DNA from: an uncultured Brachyspira sp.
Lineage (GTDB): Bacteria; Spirochaetota; Brachyspiria; Brachyspirales; Brachyspiraceae
DNA: 17,489 bases
Direction: 5' to 3'
Assembly: GCA_934725655.1 (NCBI GenBank)
Contig: CAKVCJ010000010.1
Location: 1-17,489, forward strand
A program made the translations under genes and the position numbers. The notes beneath the pieces are model-generated. The model was not told the DNA's origin. It worked only from the letters and a program-made list of their open reading frames with translations, and did no database searches. This document shows, in pieces, positions 1 through 8,012 of this stretch. Each line of letters opens with the position of its first letter. The first letter of the stretch is position 1.

Positions 1-80
1 TGTTTGTTTGTTTGTTTGTTTGTTTGTTTGTTTGTTTGTTTGTTTGTTTGTTTGTTTGTTTGTTTGTTTGTTTGTTTGTT
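1..80. repeat. (TGTT)20 tetranucleotide microsatellite
   Basis: Twenty uninterrupted TGTT units (AACA on the other strand) run from the first base of the window to position 80, so the tract may continue to the left. There is no sequence variation inside it. A tract this long and pure is prone to slipped-strand length change. No reading frame runs from it into a recognisable gene on the right, because stops follow at once after 80. What it borders on the left cannot be seen. Confidence 0.95.
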
Positions 81-202
81 CATAACATTACCTACGATTA
101 AAATATTATAAACTATTATGAAAAATAATCAAGTATGAGTAAATAGAAAATATTATTTATATTACTATAATTTTTTTAATAATGATAATTTATAGATATA
201 AA

Positions 203-332
203 TCAGCAGCAGACTTCAAAGCAGGTAAAAAAAACATTTGGATTCTTAGTAGGTCAGACTATGAAAGCTACTAAAGGTCAGGGCAACCCTAAACTTGTTA
301 ATGAAGTACTTAGAAAAATTTTAAGCGAATAA
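203..332 (+). pseudogene. gatB: 3' remnant of gatB (Asp/Glu-tRNA amidotransferase subunit B)
   Basis: From 237 to the TAA at 330-332 the translation reads FGFLVGQTMKATKGQGNPKL and continues VNEVLRKILSE. This is the characteristic C-terminal tail of GatB, the tRNA-binding subunit of the GatCAB transamidosome (tail domain ending in the VGQxMKATKG block). The preceding residues, SAADFKAGKK (203-232), also match GatB but lie in another frame. The switch falls in a run of eight A at 227-234, where removing one A would restore the frame. Upstream of about 200 the frame meets stops and nothing resembles GatB, so about 90% of the gene is absent. It is most likely a leftover from a duplication or rearrangement, with the functional gatB elsewhere. 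A sequencing error could explain the frameshift but not the missing body of the gene. Confidence 0.75.
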
Positions 333-356
333 AATTAATTACTGAGTTTAATAAAT

Positions 357-388
357 AAAGCCTAACTTATAAAAATAGTTAGGCTTTT
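357..388. terminator. Convergent (bidirectional) intrinsic terminator
   Basis: A perfect 10-bp stem, AAGCCTAACT (358-367) with AGTTAGGCTT (377-386), has a 9-nt AT loop. It is flanked by TTTAT on the right and, read from the minus strand, by TTTATTTATT on the left. It sits between the gatB remnant (stop at 332) and the stop of the minus-strand TPR gene at 405, so it can end transcription from both sides. Confidence 0.8.
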
Positions 389-404
389 ATTGTTTAAAAG
401 AAAA

Positions 405-2081
405 TTAAAATATTTCACCTCTAAGCAAATTATTTAGTTGATTTTTGGCATAAACAGTAATCATTTCACTATGCACAGCATAACTTTTTGCACTGCTTGT
501 TAATTCTACAGGTATTATCAATATTCCTCTTTTAGCTCCAGAATCTTTTACTTTTACAATAAAATCTTTCAATATTAATTCTCCAACATTAATATTTTGC
601 CATCTTTTGAAAGATATGAAAGTTAAATTATATTTTCCAATTTCATTATCATAAGCTAAGAAATCAATTTCATCTATATTATTATCTTGATTATCTGTAA
701 ACTCTTGCAGTATAGTATATGAGAGTTTATTAGTTACAATATTTTTACATAGCTTTTTAAAATCATTAAAAGTTAAATTATATATTTTATTTACAATATC
801 ATTTTGTGAATAATTAGTATTTCCTCTGTTTTTATTATCAATTTTTATATTATGAGTAACTTTCAAGTTTAGAAGTATGTTTTCTACATCTATAGGCTCT
901 TCATTATTTTTTGGAGCTAAAGAATTAATATATTCACAATTAATAAAACTGTTCTCCCAAAGTTCTACAGTATTCTCCCATTCATTTAAACTTTCATTTT
1001 TAATATAATCTTTATAATATTCATGTTCATATACATTATCTAATTTACGATTTACTTTATTAACTTGCAAATTAGCTCTGTAAACTTGATATAAATATTC
1101 TAAGACTTCATTGATTTTGTATGTTTTAAATATATTAGAATTAAATTTCTTTATAGCTTCAAAATATCTTATTGCCTCTTCTGTATATCCTAAGAAATAG
1201 GAATAAAATCCAAAATCAAAAATCATATTTTCGTATATAGCATCTAATTCATCTGTTTTCAATGTTATTTTAAGTTTTTTATAAATATCTTTAAACTTTT
1301 TTTTATCTCCTAATTTATACAAAAGAAATAAATAAATTCTATTATAGTAAATAATACTATTTTTATCTAAATTATCAGCATTATTTAAAATATATTCAAT
1401 ATACTCACTAGCATATAAAAGCTTATCAGTAATTAAATACATAGATATTAAAGATTTTCTAATCTCAATCAATTCATTTTGGAAATTGACAGCATCTTTA
1501 TTAATTCTTTTAGCTAAATCTTCCAATACAGTAATGGCCTTTTCATAATTTTTTATGCTGTAAAAAGAATATATCGCCGCTTTAAGTTCATCTATATTAA
1601 ATTCTTTTCTCGACATCATTACTTTATTAAAATAATTGCATGCTAATTGATATTTATTTTCTTTGAATAAAGTATAAGCAGCCTTTAAAAAATAAAGTAT
1701 ATTAGATGGTTCTAAATTGCAGATAATGATAGAATATTTAAAAGCTTCTTCTTTATATTTTAATTCAGAACATATATTTTCAATTCTTTTATAAATCTTA
1801 ATTTGTTCATTTTCATCAAAATAATTAACAGAAATAAGAAACTCATATTTTCTTAAAGCATCTAAAATCTCTCCGCTTTCATCTTTTATTAAAGCTAATT
1901 TGTAAAGAGAATTGTAATCATTTGGATTATTCATTAATTTTTTATTTAATTCATTGATTGTATTTTTTATAGATTTATCATCAAGGTTTTTATATAATTT
2001 ATTAGTTATAAAGAAATATAAAGCAACTGAAATAAATATTAATAAAAAAAATATAAAAAAATATATATAAATATTTTCCAT
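405..2081 (-). CDS. Membrane-anchored TPR protein with Mrr-like C-terminal domain (paralog 1)
   Basis: Protein of 558 aa. Residues 4-27 form one hydrophobic helix (IYIYFFIFFLLIFISVALYF) followed by basic residues, so the bulk is probably cytoplasmic on an N-terminal anchor. Residues about 50-390 are helical with recognisable TPR units, for example near 52-85, 127-160, 164-197 and 287-315 (F-G-Y..G...A...Y spacing). Residues about 435-558 resemble the Mrr-type restriction-endonuclease fold: a helix with a conserved FKKLC, then EIDFLAY (D473), the strand ISFKRW (S490, K492), a helix with GAKRGILIIP, and a last strand plus helix. In active Mrr domains the D...(Q/E)xK motif is catalytic. Here the Q/E position is Ser, so activity is doubtful. 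The start has AGGA (2089-2092) 7 nt upstream. It follows its paralog after 31 nt, so the two are probably co-transcribed. Partner and biological role are unknown. Confidence 0.85.
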   Translation of the reverse strand: MENIYIYFFIFFLLIFISVALYFFITNKLYKNLDDKSIKNTINELNKKLMNNPNDYNSLYKLALIKDESGEILDALRKYEFLISVNYFDENEQIKIYKRIENICSELKYKEEAFKYSIIICNLEPSNILYFLKAAYTLFKENKYQLACNYFNKVMMSRKEFNIDELKAAIYSFYSIKNYEKAITVLEDLAKRINKDAVNFQNELIEIRKSLISMYLITDKLLYASEYIEYILNNADNLDKNSIIYYNRIYLFLLYKLGDKKKFKDIYKKLKITLKTDELDAIYENMIFDFGFYSYFLGYTEEAIRYFEAIKKFNSNIFKTYKINEVLEYLYQVYRANLQVNKVNRKLDNVYEHEYYKDYIKNESLNEWENTVELWENSFINCEYINSLAPKNNEEPIDVENILLNLKVTHNIKIDNKNRGNTNYSQNDIVNKIYNLTFNDFKKLCKNIVTNKLSYTILQEFTDNQDNNIDEIDFLAYDNEIGKYNLTFISFKRWQNINVGELILKDFIVKVKDSGAKRGILIIPVELTSSAKSYAVHSEMITVYAKNQLNNLLRGEIF

Positions 2082-2112
2082 AAAAAAATCCTAATACTAT
2101 AAAAATATTATA

Positions 2113-3789
2113 CTAAAATATTTCTCCTTTAAGCAAATTATTAAATTGATGTTTAGAATAGACTATAATACTCTCATTATGAGAAACATAACTTCTTGCA
2201 CTATTTGTTAATTCTGCAGGAACTATTAATATTCCATTTTTAGCTCCGGATTCCTGCACTTTCATAAAGAAATCTCTTATACTTAATTCTCCTATATCTA
2301 TTTTATTCCATCTTCTAAAAGATATTAAAGTAAGTTCAACTCTTGCCGTTTTATTGTTATAAGCTAAATAATCTATTTCATCACCTTTCATCTTGTCGGC
2401 ACTGTCTATATATTCCTGCACTATAGTGTATGAGAGTTTTGAAGATATTATATTTTGGCAAATCTTTTTAAAATCTGAAAAACTTAAATTAAATATCTTA
2501 TCAATTTTATTTGAAGGAGTAGAAGGTTTTTGGTATTCTTGAGAAGAGCTGTGAGATAAATCATATAGTTGAAACTCTTTTAATACTTCATCTATATTCA
2601 TATTTTTTTTAACTTCTACTAAGTTTGATATATAGTCTAAATGTATGAAAGAGCTTTCCCATAAATTAATAGCTCTTTCCCAATTATCTATATATTCTTT
2701 TTTAATATAATTTTCAAAATTGTCATTTTTATATTTTGAATCATATATTTTTTTCTCTTCATATAGCTTAGTTAATTGAGAATTAGCTATTTCTACATTT
2801 CGTAAATATTCTAATATATTATCTATATTAAAAGTGCTATATAACTCTATATTAAAAGATTTTATTATATTAAAATATCTTATAGAGGAGTTTATATCTT
2901 TTAGAAAATAGCTGTAAAAAGCATAGTCAAATATTAAATCTGCCAAATCTATAGAATCATTATTAATTTTATACATATCTATAAGCTTATTATATATTTC
3001 AGTAAATTTTTTGTTGTCGTCTAATTTATATAAAATAAATAAATAAATCTTGTTCATATAAAGTCTATTATCACTATCTATTGCTTTATATATAAAAGCC
3101 TCTTCTATAAAAGATTTAGCTATATTAATTTCATCAGAAAGTATATATATAGAGACTAATGACTGCATTAATTTAGCGATATCAATTTTATACTGGTTTA
3201 TATCTTTACACATTTTTTTATATAATTTTTCAAGATAAATGATAGTTTTTTTATAATCTTTTACTTGGAAAGAGGCGAAGGCAGCATATTTAAAATCTTC
3301 TATAGAGAAATCAGCTTTTAATACCAAAGCTCTGTGATAGTATTCATATGCTAATTTATAGCAAGCCTCTTCAGTGAGGGTATGAGCTATTTTTATATAA
3401 TAATATTTATTTTCAGGCTCTTCTTTATTAATCATTAAAGAGTATTTAAAACTTTGCTGCATATCTCCAAGTTCTTCGCACATAATTTCTAATTTTTTAT
3501 ATATTTCTATTTTTTGTTTATCTTGGAAGAAATTTTCATTAAGCAGCAATTGATATTGATTAAGTGCCTTATTTTTATCTCCAAATTCTTCTTCTATGTT
3601 TGCAAGCTGATATATAGCATCATAATCATATTGATTTTGTTTTAATCTTTTATTTAATTCTTCTATACGTTTTTTCAATGCTTTAGGTTTTTTTACTTTA
3701 TCTTTCTTTAGTATTACTGTTTTTAGAAGCACTAATGCGGCAAATAATACACCTAAAATTATTAAAGCATAAAGATAAATAATTTCCAT
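2113..3789 (-). CDS. Membrane-anchored TPR protein with Mrr-like C-terminal domain (paralog 2)
   Basis: Also 558 aa and collinear with its downstream neighbour end to end: both C-termini read NNLL(R/K)GEIF and the motif residues fall at the same numbers. Residues 4-25 are a transmembrane helix followed by KKDKVKKPK. TPR-like helical repeats fill about 50-390, and about 430-558 is the Mrr-like domain with EIDYLAY (D473) and ISFRRW (S490, R492). The expected catalytic lysine is Arg here and the Q/E position is Ser, so this copy is predicted to be catalytically dead. The fold was probably kept for binding nucleic acid or protein. An AGGGTG Shine-Dalgarno lies 5' of the ATG. It is the first gene of the pair and starts 96 nt beyond the stop of the MCP gene. 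The pair looks like an old tandem duplication, with substantial divergence and no gap in overall length. Confidence 0.85.
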   Translation of the reverse strand: MEIIYLYALIILGVLFAALVLLKTVILKKDKVKKPKALKKRIEELNKRLKQNQYDYDAIYQLANIEEEFGDKNKALNQYQLLLNENFFQDKQKIEIYKKLEIMCEELGDMQQSFKYSLMINKEEPENKYYYIKIAHTLTEEACYKLAYEYYHRALVLKADFSIEDFKYAAFASFQVKDYKKTIIYLEKLYKKMCKDINQYKIDIAKLMQSLVSIYILSDEINIAKSFIEEAFIYKAIDSDNRLYMNKIYLFILYKLDDNKKFTEIYNKLIDMYKINNDSIDLADLIFDYAFYSYFLKDINSSIRYFNIIKSFNIELYSTFNIDNILEYLRNVEIANSQLTKLYEEKKIYDSKYKNDNFENYIKKEYIDNWERAINLWESSFIHLDYISNLVEVKKNMNIDEVLKEFQLYDLSHSSSQEYQKPSTPSNKIDKIFNLSFSDFKKICQNIISSKLSYTIVQEYIDSADKMKGDEIDYLAYNNKTARVELTLISFRRWNKIDIGELSIRDFFMKVQESGAKNGILIVPAELTNSARSYVSHNESIIVYSKHQFNNLLKGEIF

Positions 3790-3830
3790 AAAAGCACCCT
3801 ATATAAAAAATAAATAAGTTTTTATTTTTA

Positions 3831-3864
3831 CAGTAATAAATACTTTATAAAGCATTTATTACTG
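3831..3864. promoter_or_regulatory. 34-bp near-perfect palindrome between MCP and TPR genes
   Basis: CAGTAATAAAT (3831-3841) pairs with ATTTATTACTG (3854-3864), and the centre CTTTATAAAG is itself self-complementary. Over 34 bp only one symmetric pair fails (A3842 opposite C3853 in the fold). It lies 22 nt past the MCP stop and 42 nt ahead of the TPR start. Neither side has a good T-tract; the minus-strand exit is A-rich. It could be a weak terminator or RNA stabiliser for the MCP transcript, or an operator for the TPR pair. The sequence alone does not decide between these. Confidence 0.55.
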
Positions 3865-3885
3865 ATATTGTACTATTATAATATA

Positions 3886-5757
3886 TTATTCTTTATCTAT
3901 ATCTTCTTTGTCTATTTTAAAGAATTTCATAGCCTCATAAAGTTCTTGTGCCTGATTAGATAAAGACATAGTAGCAGCATAAGATTCTTCTACTAAAGCT
4001 GCATTTTGCTGAGTAACACTATCCATATCAGCGACAGCCCTATTAACTTGATCTACTCCAGTTTGTTGTTCTACAGCAGTGGAACTAATATCTTGCATGA
4101 TTCTTGCCGTTTCATCTATTTTTACTCTAAGATCATTAAATATTTCCTGCGAAGTTCTAGCGGAGTCAGTAGCTTTATTAATTTTATCATAAGCATTATC
4201 TACCAAGTTAGTAATATCTTTTACAGAAGATTGAGTAGTTTGAGCTAAGTTTCTTACTTCCGAAGCAACAACCGCAAAACCTTTACCCTGATCACCAGCA
4301 CGTGCCGCCTCTACTGCCGCATTCAAAGCGAGTATATTAGTTTGGAATGCTATATTTTCTATGATATTTGTAATATCTTTAATTTTGGCACTGGCATCAT
4401 AAACTTCTTCTATATTTCTTGTAGTTTCAAGTATAATATCTCCTGCACTTTCTATAGATTGCCTAGATTCAACCATCATTCTATTACCTTGCACTGATTG
4501 ATCTGTAGAAGATTTTATAGTGGAAGCCATTTGTTCCATAGAGCTTGCTGTCTCTTCCAAGCTTGCTGCCTGCGATTCTGTTCTATGCGATAAATCATTA
4601 CTGCCCTGTGAGAGTTCTTGTGCACTGTTTGTAATTTTTTCTACGGAATCTCTTACTTTTATTATGATATCCACAAGTTCCTGACGCATTACAGCAAAGG
4701 AATCTGCCAATTCGCCAAGTTCATCTTTTCTATTGATTGTTTTTTCTGTGTTTGTTAAATCGCCCTTAGATATTTCTTTGGATATTTTAATAATTTGCTG
4801 TAAAGGATTAGTGATGCTTCTAATATAGAATAATACCAAAATAGAAGCTATTACTATAAATATAACACCTACAATAATTGCCTCTATTATAATAGTATAT
4901 ATTTGACTATATATTTCAGAATCATTTTTAGCGAGTATTACAGACCAAGGAACTCCTGTGATGCCGTTATATGCGGATGTTCTTGCCGTTTTAGTATTAG
5001 CACTTTTATAAGATGGTATAATACCGCTGTCTTGTGTTTTTATAACATCATATACAGAAGATAATGTAGCGCCTACAAACTCTTCATCAGATGATAATAA
5101 TACCATTTTATCATGGTTTGCTACAGTTAATCTTTCGCTTCCTTGAAGAGGCAAAGATTTAATAAAGGAATTATTTACTTTATCCATATCTAAGTTTATA
5201 TATGTTATTCCAAGTATATTTCCTACATCATCTTTTATACCGCCCATTAAGAGCAAAGAATTTCCTCCTGTAGTTAATGATTTTTTTATAATATTATCGA
5301 ACTTAAAATCATAATTATTTTTTATTACGCTTTGATAGAGTTCGGGGTGTATATCTGCAAGCGAAACACCTACTAATTTAGGGTCTGAACTATCTATTAA
5401 TATAGTACCATCAATAGTTGCAATACCTGTATTTGTTGAATAATAGTTAATATTATTATAGTTTTCCAATACTTTTTCTAAATTATTTTTTACTTCTATA
5501 TCATTGTAATTTGTGATAAAAGACTGAAAAGCAGCACTTTTAGAATATGTTTCAATGAGAACGAGCTGTTCATGAAGCACTAATTCTATTGTTGATGCAT
5601 AACCTTGCACTGTGCTTTGAAAACCATTTAAAGTAGCAGTTCGTATACCTCTTGAAGCAGCTATTGTAAGAATTATAGACAATACCAATATAGTTACTAT
5701 GATAATACAGCTAACCATAATCGGGACTTTCACTGATAAACTATGCATTTTTTTCAT
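3886..5757 (-). CDS. Methyl-accepting chemotaxis protein (Cache sensor)
   Basis: Transmembrane chemoreceptor that would signal to CheW/CheA. In order, with 623 aa from the chosen start: TM1 about 10-31; a periplasmic Cache-type ligand domain about 35-275 ([20 protein letters not shown] and [10 protein letters not shown] blocks); TM2 about 283-307; HAMP about 308-365; and a long coiled-coil signalling domain. The conserved hairpin tip [20 protein letters not shown] lies at about residues 465-485, followed by [15 protein letters not shown]. Methylatable Q/E-rich heptads flank the tip. No NWETF-type C-terminal pentapeptide is present. The longest frame begins at a TTG at 5772. The ATG at 5757 is preferred because GAGG (5767-5770) sits 9 nt before it and lies inside the longer frame. 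The ligand cannot be predicted. Confidence 0.93.
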   Translation of the reverse strand: MKKMHSLSVKVPIMVSCIIIVTILVLSIILTIAASRGIRTATLNGFQSTVQGYASTIELVLHEQLVLIETYSKSAAFQSFITNYNDIEVKNNLEKVLENYNNINYYSTNTGIATIDGTILIDSSDPKLVGVSLADIHPELYQSVIKNNYDFKFDNIIKKSLTTGGNSLLLMGGIKDDVGNILGITYINLDMDKVNNSFIKSLPLQGSERLTVANHDKMVLLSSDEEFVGATLSSVYDVIKTQDSGIIPSYKSANTKTARTSAYNGITGVPWSVILAKNDSEIYSQIYTIIIEAIIVGVIFIVIASILVLFYIRSITNPLQQIIKISKEISKGDLTNTEKTINRKDELGELADSFAVMRQELVDIIIKVRDSVEKITNSAQELSQGSNDLSHRTESQAASLEETASSMEQMASTIKSSTDQSVQGNRMMVESRQSIESAGDIILETTRNIEEVYDASAKIKDITNIIENIAFQTNILALNAAVEAARAGDQGKGFAVVASEVRNLAQTTQSSVKDITNLVDNAYDKINKATDSARTSQEIFNDLRVKIDETARIMQDISSTAVEQQTGVDQVNRAVADMDSVTQQNAALVEESYAATMSLSNQAQELYEAMKFFKIDKEDIDKE

Positions 5758-5812
5758 AAAAAATAACCTCAATATTTGTATTACTCTAACTTTTTAAGTT
5801 TACTACTATACA

Positions 5813-5839
5813 TTTTCGATTAATTTTTTATAAATTTTA
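5813..5839 (-). promoter_or_regulatory. Candidate sigma-28 (FliA-type) promoter for the MCP gene
   Basis: On the minus strand TAAAATTT (5832-5839) is followed after exactly 11 nt by ATCGAAAA (5813-5820). The flagellar/chemotaxis sigma-28 consensus is TAAAGTTT-N11-GCCGATAA; this matches 7/8 and 5/8. It lies about 55 nt upstream of the chosen MCP start, and chemoreceptor genes are classic sigma-28 targets. In DNA this AT-rich the -35 half alone means little, so the weight rests on spacing plus the CGA core. Confidence 0.4.
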
Positions 5840-5968
5840 GCTATCAATAGTAATTTGAAAAAGTTATAAAAATATGTCTATCTATAGTATAGTAATTTTT
5901 TTTAAAAAATAAAGAGACATATAAATTATACAATATTTTTTTATAAATTCTACAATTTTTTATATGAG

Positions 5969-5997
5969 TTTATTTTTCGATAAAAATATAGTATAAT
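5969..5997 (+). promoter_or_regulatory. Possible sigma-70 promoter upstream of prmC
   Basis: A perfect -10 hexamer TATAAT at 5992-5997 has TTTATT (5969-5974, weak) 17 nt upstream. It would give a leader of roughly 180 nt to the prmC ATG. The evidence is the -10 alone, in a region where such words are common. Confidence 0.3.
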
Positions 5998-6182
5998 TAG
6001 GCTATTAGCATTTAATATGAAACTTTGAAAAGAGTTTTTGAGAGAACTAATCTTATTTTATAGCAATATAATTAAACTTTAATATAAAAAAATAAGCTTA
6101 AATAAGTATGATATATTAATTTATAATATTTTAGTATTTAAGAATATATTTATAAACTTTGACAGAGAGTGAAGCAATAGAA

Positions 6183-7049
6183 ATGAATATTAACAATGCT
6201 CTAATAAAATATGCTAAGACTTTAGAGAAAATAAATAATGATTATAAGATTTCATATATAGAAGCACAAACTATAATAATGCATGTTTTAAATATAAATA
6301 AAATCAAATTGATAAGCGATTCTTTAAGAGAATTAAGTATAGAAGAGAGTAATAATATAGAAGAATTAATTAAAAGAAGGCTTAATTATGAACCTATTAG
6401 TTATATTGTAAATAAAAAAGAGTTTTATGGTTTTGATTTTTATGTAGACAGCAATGTTTTAATACCAAGACCGGAGACTGAAGAGCTAATTGATTTGGTA
6501 TTAGATTATGCGAAGGATAAAAACAACATTTCTATATGTGATATAGGCTGCGGCAGCGGGAACATAGCAGTAACATTAAAAAAAATATTTATAGGGCAAA
6601 ATAAAAATATTGATGTTTCTGGGATTGAAATAAGTAAAAATGCTTTTGAAGTTACAAAGAAGAATGCTTTTAATATATTAGGCGATGAAAATTTAATAAA
6701 TATAATAAATGCCGATGCTTTAGAATTTTTACCGGAGAGTAAATTCGACATAATAGTTTCAAATGCTCCCTATGTGGCATTAAAAGATAAAGCTTCTCTT
6801 CAGAGAGATTTGGAGTTCGAGCCTCAAAATGCATTATATTCAGGCTATGACGGGCTTGATTTTTATAGGAGTTTTTTAAGCATAATAAATAAATATTTAA
6901 AAGATAATGGGGCTTTCTTTTTTGAGATAGGCTATAATCAGGGGAATGCTTTAATTGATATATGTGATAATTTTAATATAAGAAATGTATTAGTAAAAAA
7001 AGATTTAAGCGGTAAAGACAGATTTTTAATTTGCGATATATATAAATAG
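6183..7049 (+). CDS. prmC: Peptide chain release factor N5-glutamine methyltransferase (PrmC/HemK)
   Basis: Methylates the Gln of the GGQ motif in release factors RF1/RF2 using S-adenosylmethionine. The 288-aa protein has the usual two parts. An N-terminal helical domain (about 1-80) contains YIEAQTIIMHVL and RRLNYEPISYIVNKKEFYG. The Rossmann methyltransferase domain follows, with PRPETEEL, the SAM loop GCGSGN (122-127) and the substrate motif at 194-197. That motif reads N-A-P-Y; the family norm is NPPY. A frame extends to a TTG at 6159, but it has no ribosome site, whereas GAGAGTGAAG precedes the ATG at 6183 and the resulting length is typical. The gene stands alone, divergent from the MCP and convergent with the catabolic operon. 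Confidence 0.9.
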   Translation: MNINNALIKYAKTLEKINNDYKISYIEAQTIIMHVLNINKIKLISDSLRELSIEESNNIEELIKRRLNYEPISYIVNKKEFYGFDFYVDSNVLIPRPETEELIDLVLDYAKDKNNISICDIGCGSGNIAVTLKKIFIGQNKNIDVSGIEISKNAFEVTKKNAFNILGDENLINIINADALEFLPESKFDIIVSNAPYVALKDKASLQRDLEFEPQNALYSGYDGLDFYRSFLSIINKYLKDNGAFFFEIGYNQGNALIDICDNFNIRNVLVKKDLSGKDRFLICDIYK

Positions 7050-7081
7050 AAAGCTCCTTATATATAATAAGAAGCTTTCTA
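7047..7081. terminator. Likely terminator between prmC and the catabolic operon
   Basis: TAGAAAGCT (7047-7055) pairs with AGCTTTCTA (7073-7081), and the stem continues inside with CTTA/TAAG after one mismatch. It overlaps the prmC stop codon and lies 13 nt from the stop of the convergent reductase gene. T-rich sequence follows on both strands but is broken by other bases, so efficiency is uncertain. Confidence 0.55.
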
Positions 7082-7094
7082 TGTTGGAATATTT

Positions 7095-7979
7095 TTATTT
7101 ATCCATATTATTTATATGTTCGTAAAAATTTAATATGGCACTATGATCTTTCTTTTCTTTATCCAATTTACTTAAGCTTTGGAATACTTCATATAATAAA
7201 GAGGTGAGAGGAAGTGAAAGATTTAAATTATGAGAAGTTTCAAGTACATTTTTAATATCTTTTTTATTAATATCTATTCTTCCTCCTGGTTCAAAGTTTC
7301 TTTCTATCATCATAGGAGCTTTTGCCTGAAGTACGGCGCTATCAGCCAAACCTCCAGTAATCGCTTTCAACATTTTAGCAGGGTCTATATTCAAACTCTT
7401 TGTTATTATCATAGCCTCAGATAATGCTGCTATATTTAAATTAACTATAATCTGATTTGCAAGTTTAGTTCCAGTACCGCTTCCTATATTGCCAACTAAA
7501 GTGATATTTTTCCCCATACACTCTAAATATTGCTTTATATTATTGAATACGCCTTCTTTAGCTCCCACCATAAATGATAATTCACCAGTGATAGCCTTAG
7601 GTTCTCCTCCGCTAACAGGAGCATCCACATAATTAATTCCCGCCTCTTCGCATTTTCTGCCAATTTCTTTTGAATAAAAAGGCGATATTGAACTCATATC
7701 CACTATAGTAGAGCCTTTTTTTAATTCTTCAATTAATCCGTCTTTTCCAAATATAACATCCATACTATGAGGCGAATCCGGAACTATCATAAAAACTAAA
7801 TCGCATTCCTTAGCAACTTCTTTTGATGAACTTACACCTTTAGCCCCGAGTTTTTCTAAATTTTTTATAGCTTCTTCTACTTTATCATATACTACGAGAT
7901 TATAGCCTTTTTTTATTAAATTACTTGACATATGTTTACCCATAATGCCAAGCCCTATAAAACCAATATTCTTAGACAT
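7095..7979 (-). CDS. garR: 2-hydroxy-3-oxopropionate (tartronate semialdehyde) reductase-like, beta-hydroxyacid dehydrogenase family
   Basis: NAD(P)-dependent reductase of 294 aa, the normal family length. The N-terminal Rossmann domain has GLGIMG (9-14). The substrate signature DAPVSGGEPKA is at 119-129, and the interdomain helix GTGTKLANQ carries the catalytic Lys172. The C-terminal helical domain has the GGLADSAVLQAKAPMM and GRIDINKKDIKN blocks typical of GarR/GlxR enzymes, which interconvert tartronate semialdehyde and D-glycerate. Related members act on L-threonate (LtnD) or 3-hydroxyisobutyrate, but KLANQ and the C-terminal blocks fit GarR better. It is the last gene of the operon, 33 nt after the DUF1537 kinase, with a strong AGGAGA ribosome site. 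No glyoxylate carboligase or glycerate kinase is in the window, so the actual substrate may differ. Confidence 0.82.
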   Translation of the reverse strand: MSKNIGFIGLGIMGKHMSSNLIKKGYNLVVYDKVEEAIKNLEKLGAKGVSSSKEVAKECDLVFMIVPDSPHSMDVIFGKDGLIEELKKGSTIVDMSSISPFYSKEIGRKCEEAGINYVDAPVSGGEPKAITGELSFMVGAKEGVFNNIKQYLECMGKNITLVGNIGSGTGTKLANQIIVNLNIAALSEAMIITKSLNIDPAKMLKAITGGLADSAVLQAKAPMMIERNFEPGGRIDINKKDIKNVLETSHNLNLSLPLTSLLYEVFQSLSKLDKEKKDHSAILNFYEHINNMDK

Positions 7980-8012
7980 TATTATCTCCTTTTTATAATA
8001 AATAATAATAAT

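Larger units (their letters stand above)
5758..6182. other. Divergent intergenic region, MCP / prmC
   Basis: About 425 nt with no convincing reading frame. It holds the candidate promoters of both flanking genes, which are listed separately. Near the prmC side there is an 8-bp inverted repeat, CTTAAATA (6097-6104) with TATTTAAG (6135-6142), 30 nt apart. Otherwise it is A/T homopolymer-rich sequence in which I recognise no RNA family. Confidence 0.5.

Noticed and set aside
5772..5772. TTG at 5772 as the start of the chemoreceptor
   Set aside because: The Shine-Dalgarno GAGG lies between this codon and the ATG at 5757, so the ATG is the better start.
6159..6164. TTG start of prmC at 6159, or TTGACA as a -35 hexamer
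   Set aside because: No ribosome site precedes the TTG. No -10 hexamer stands 16-18 nt after TTGACA, and the ATG at 6183 gives the usual protein length.
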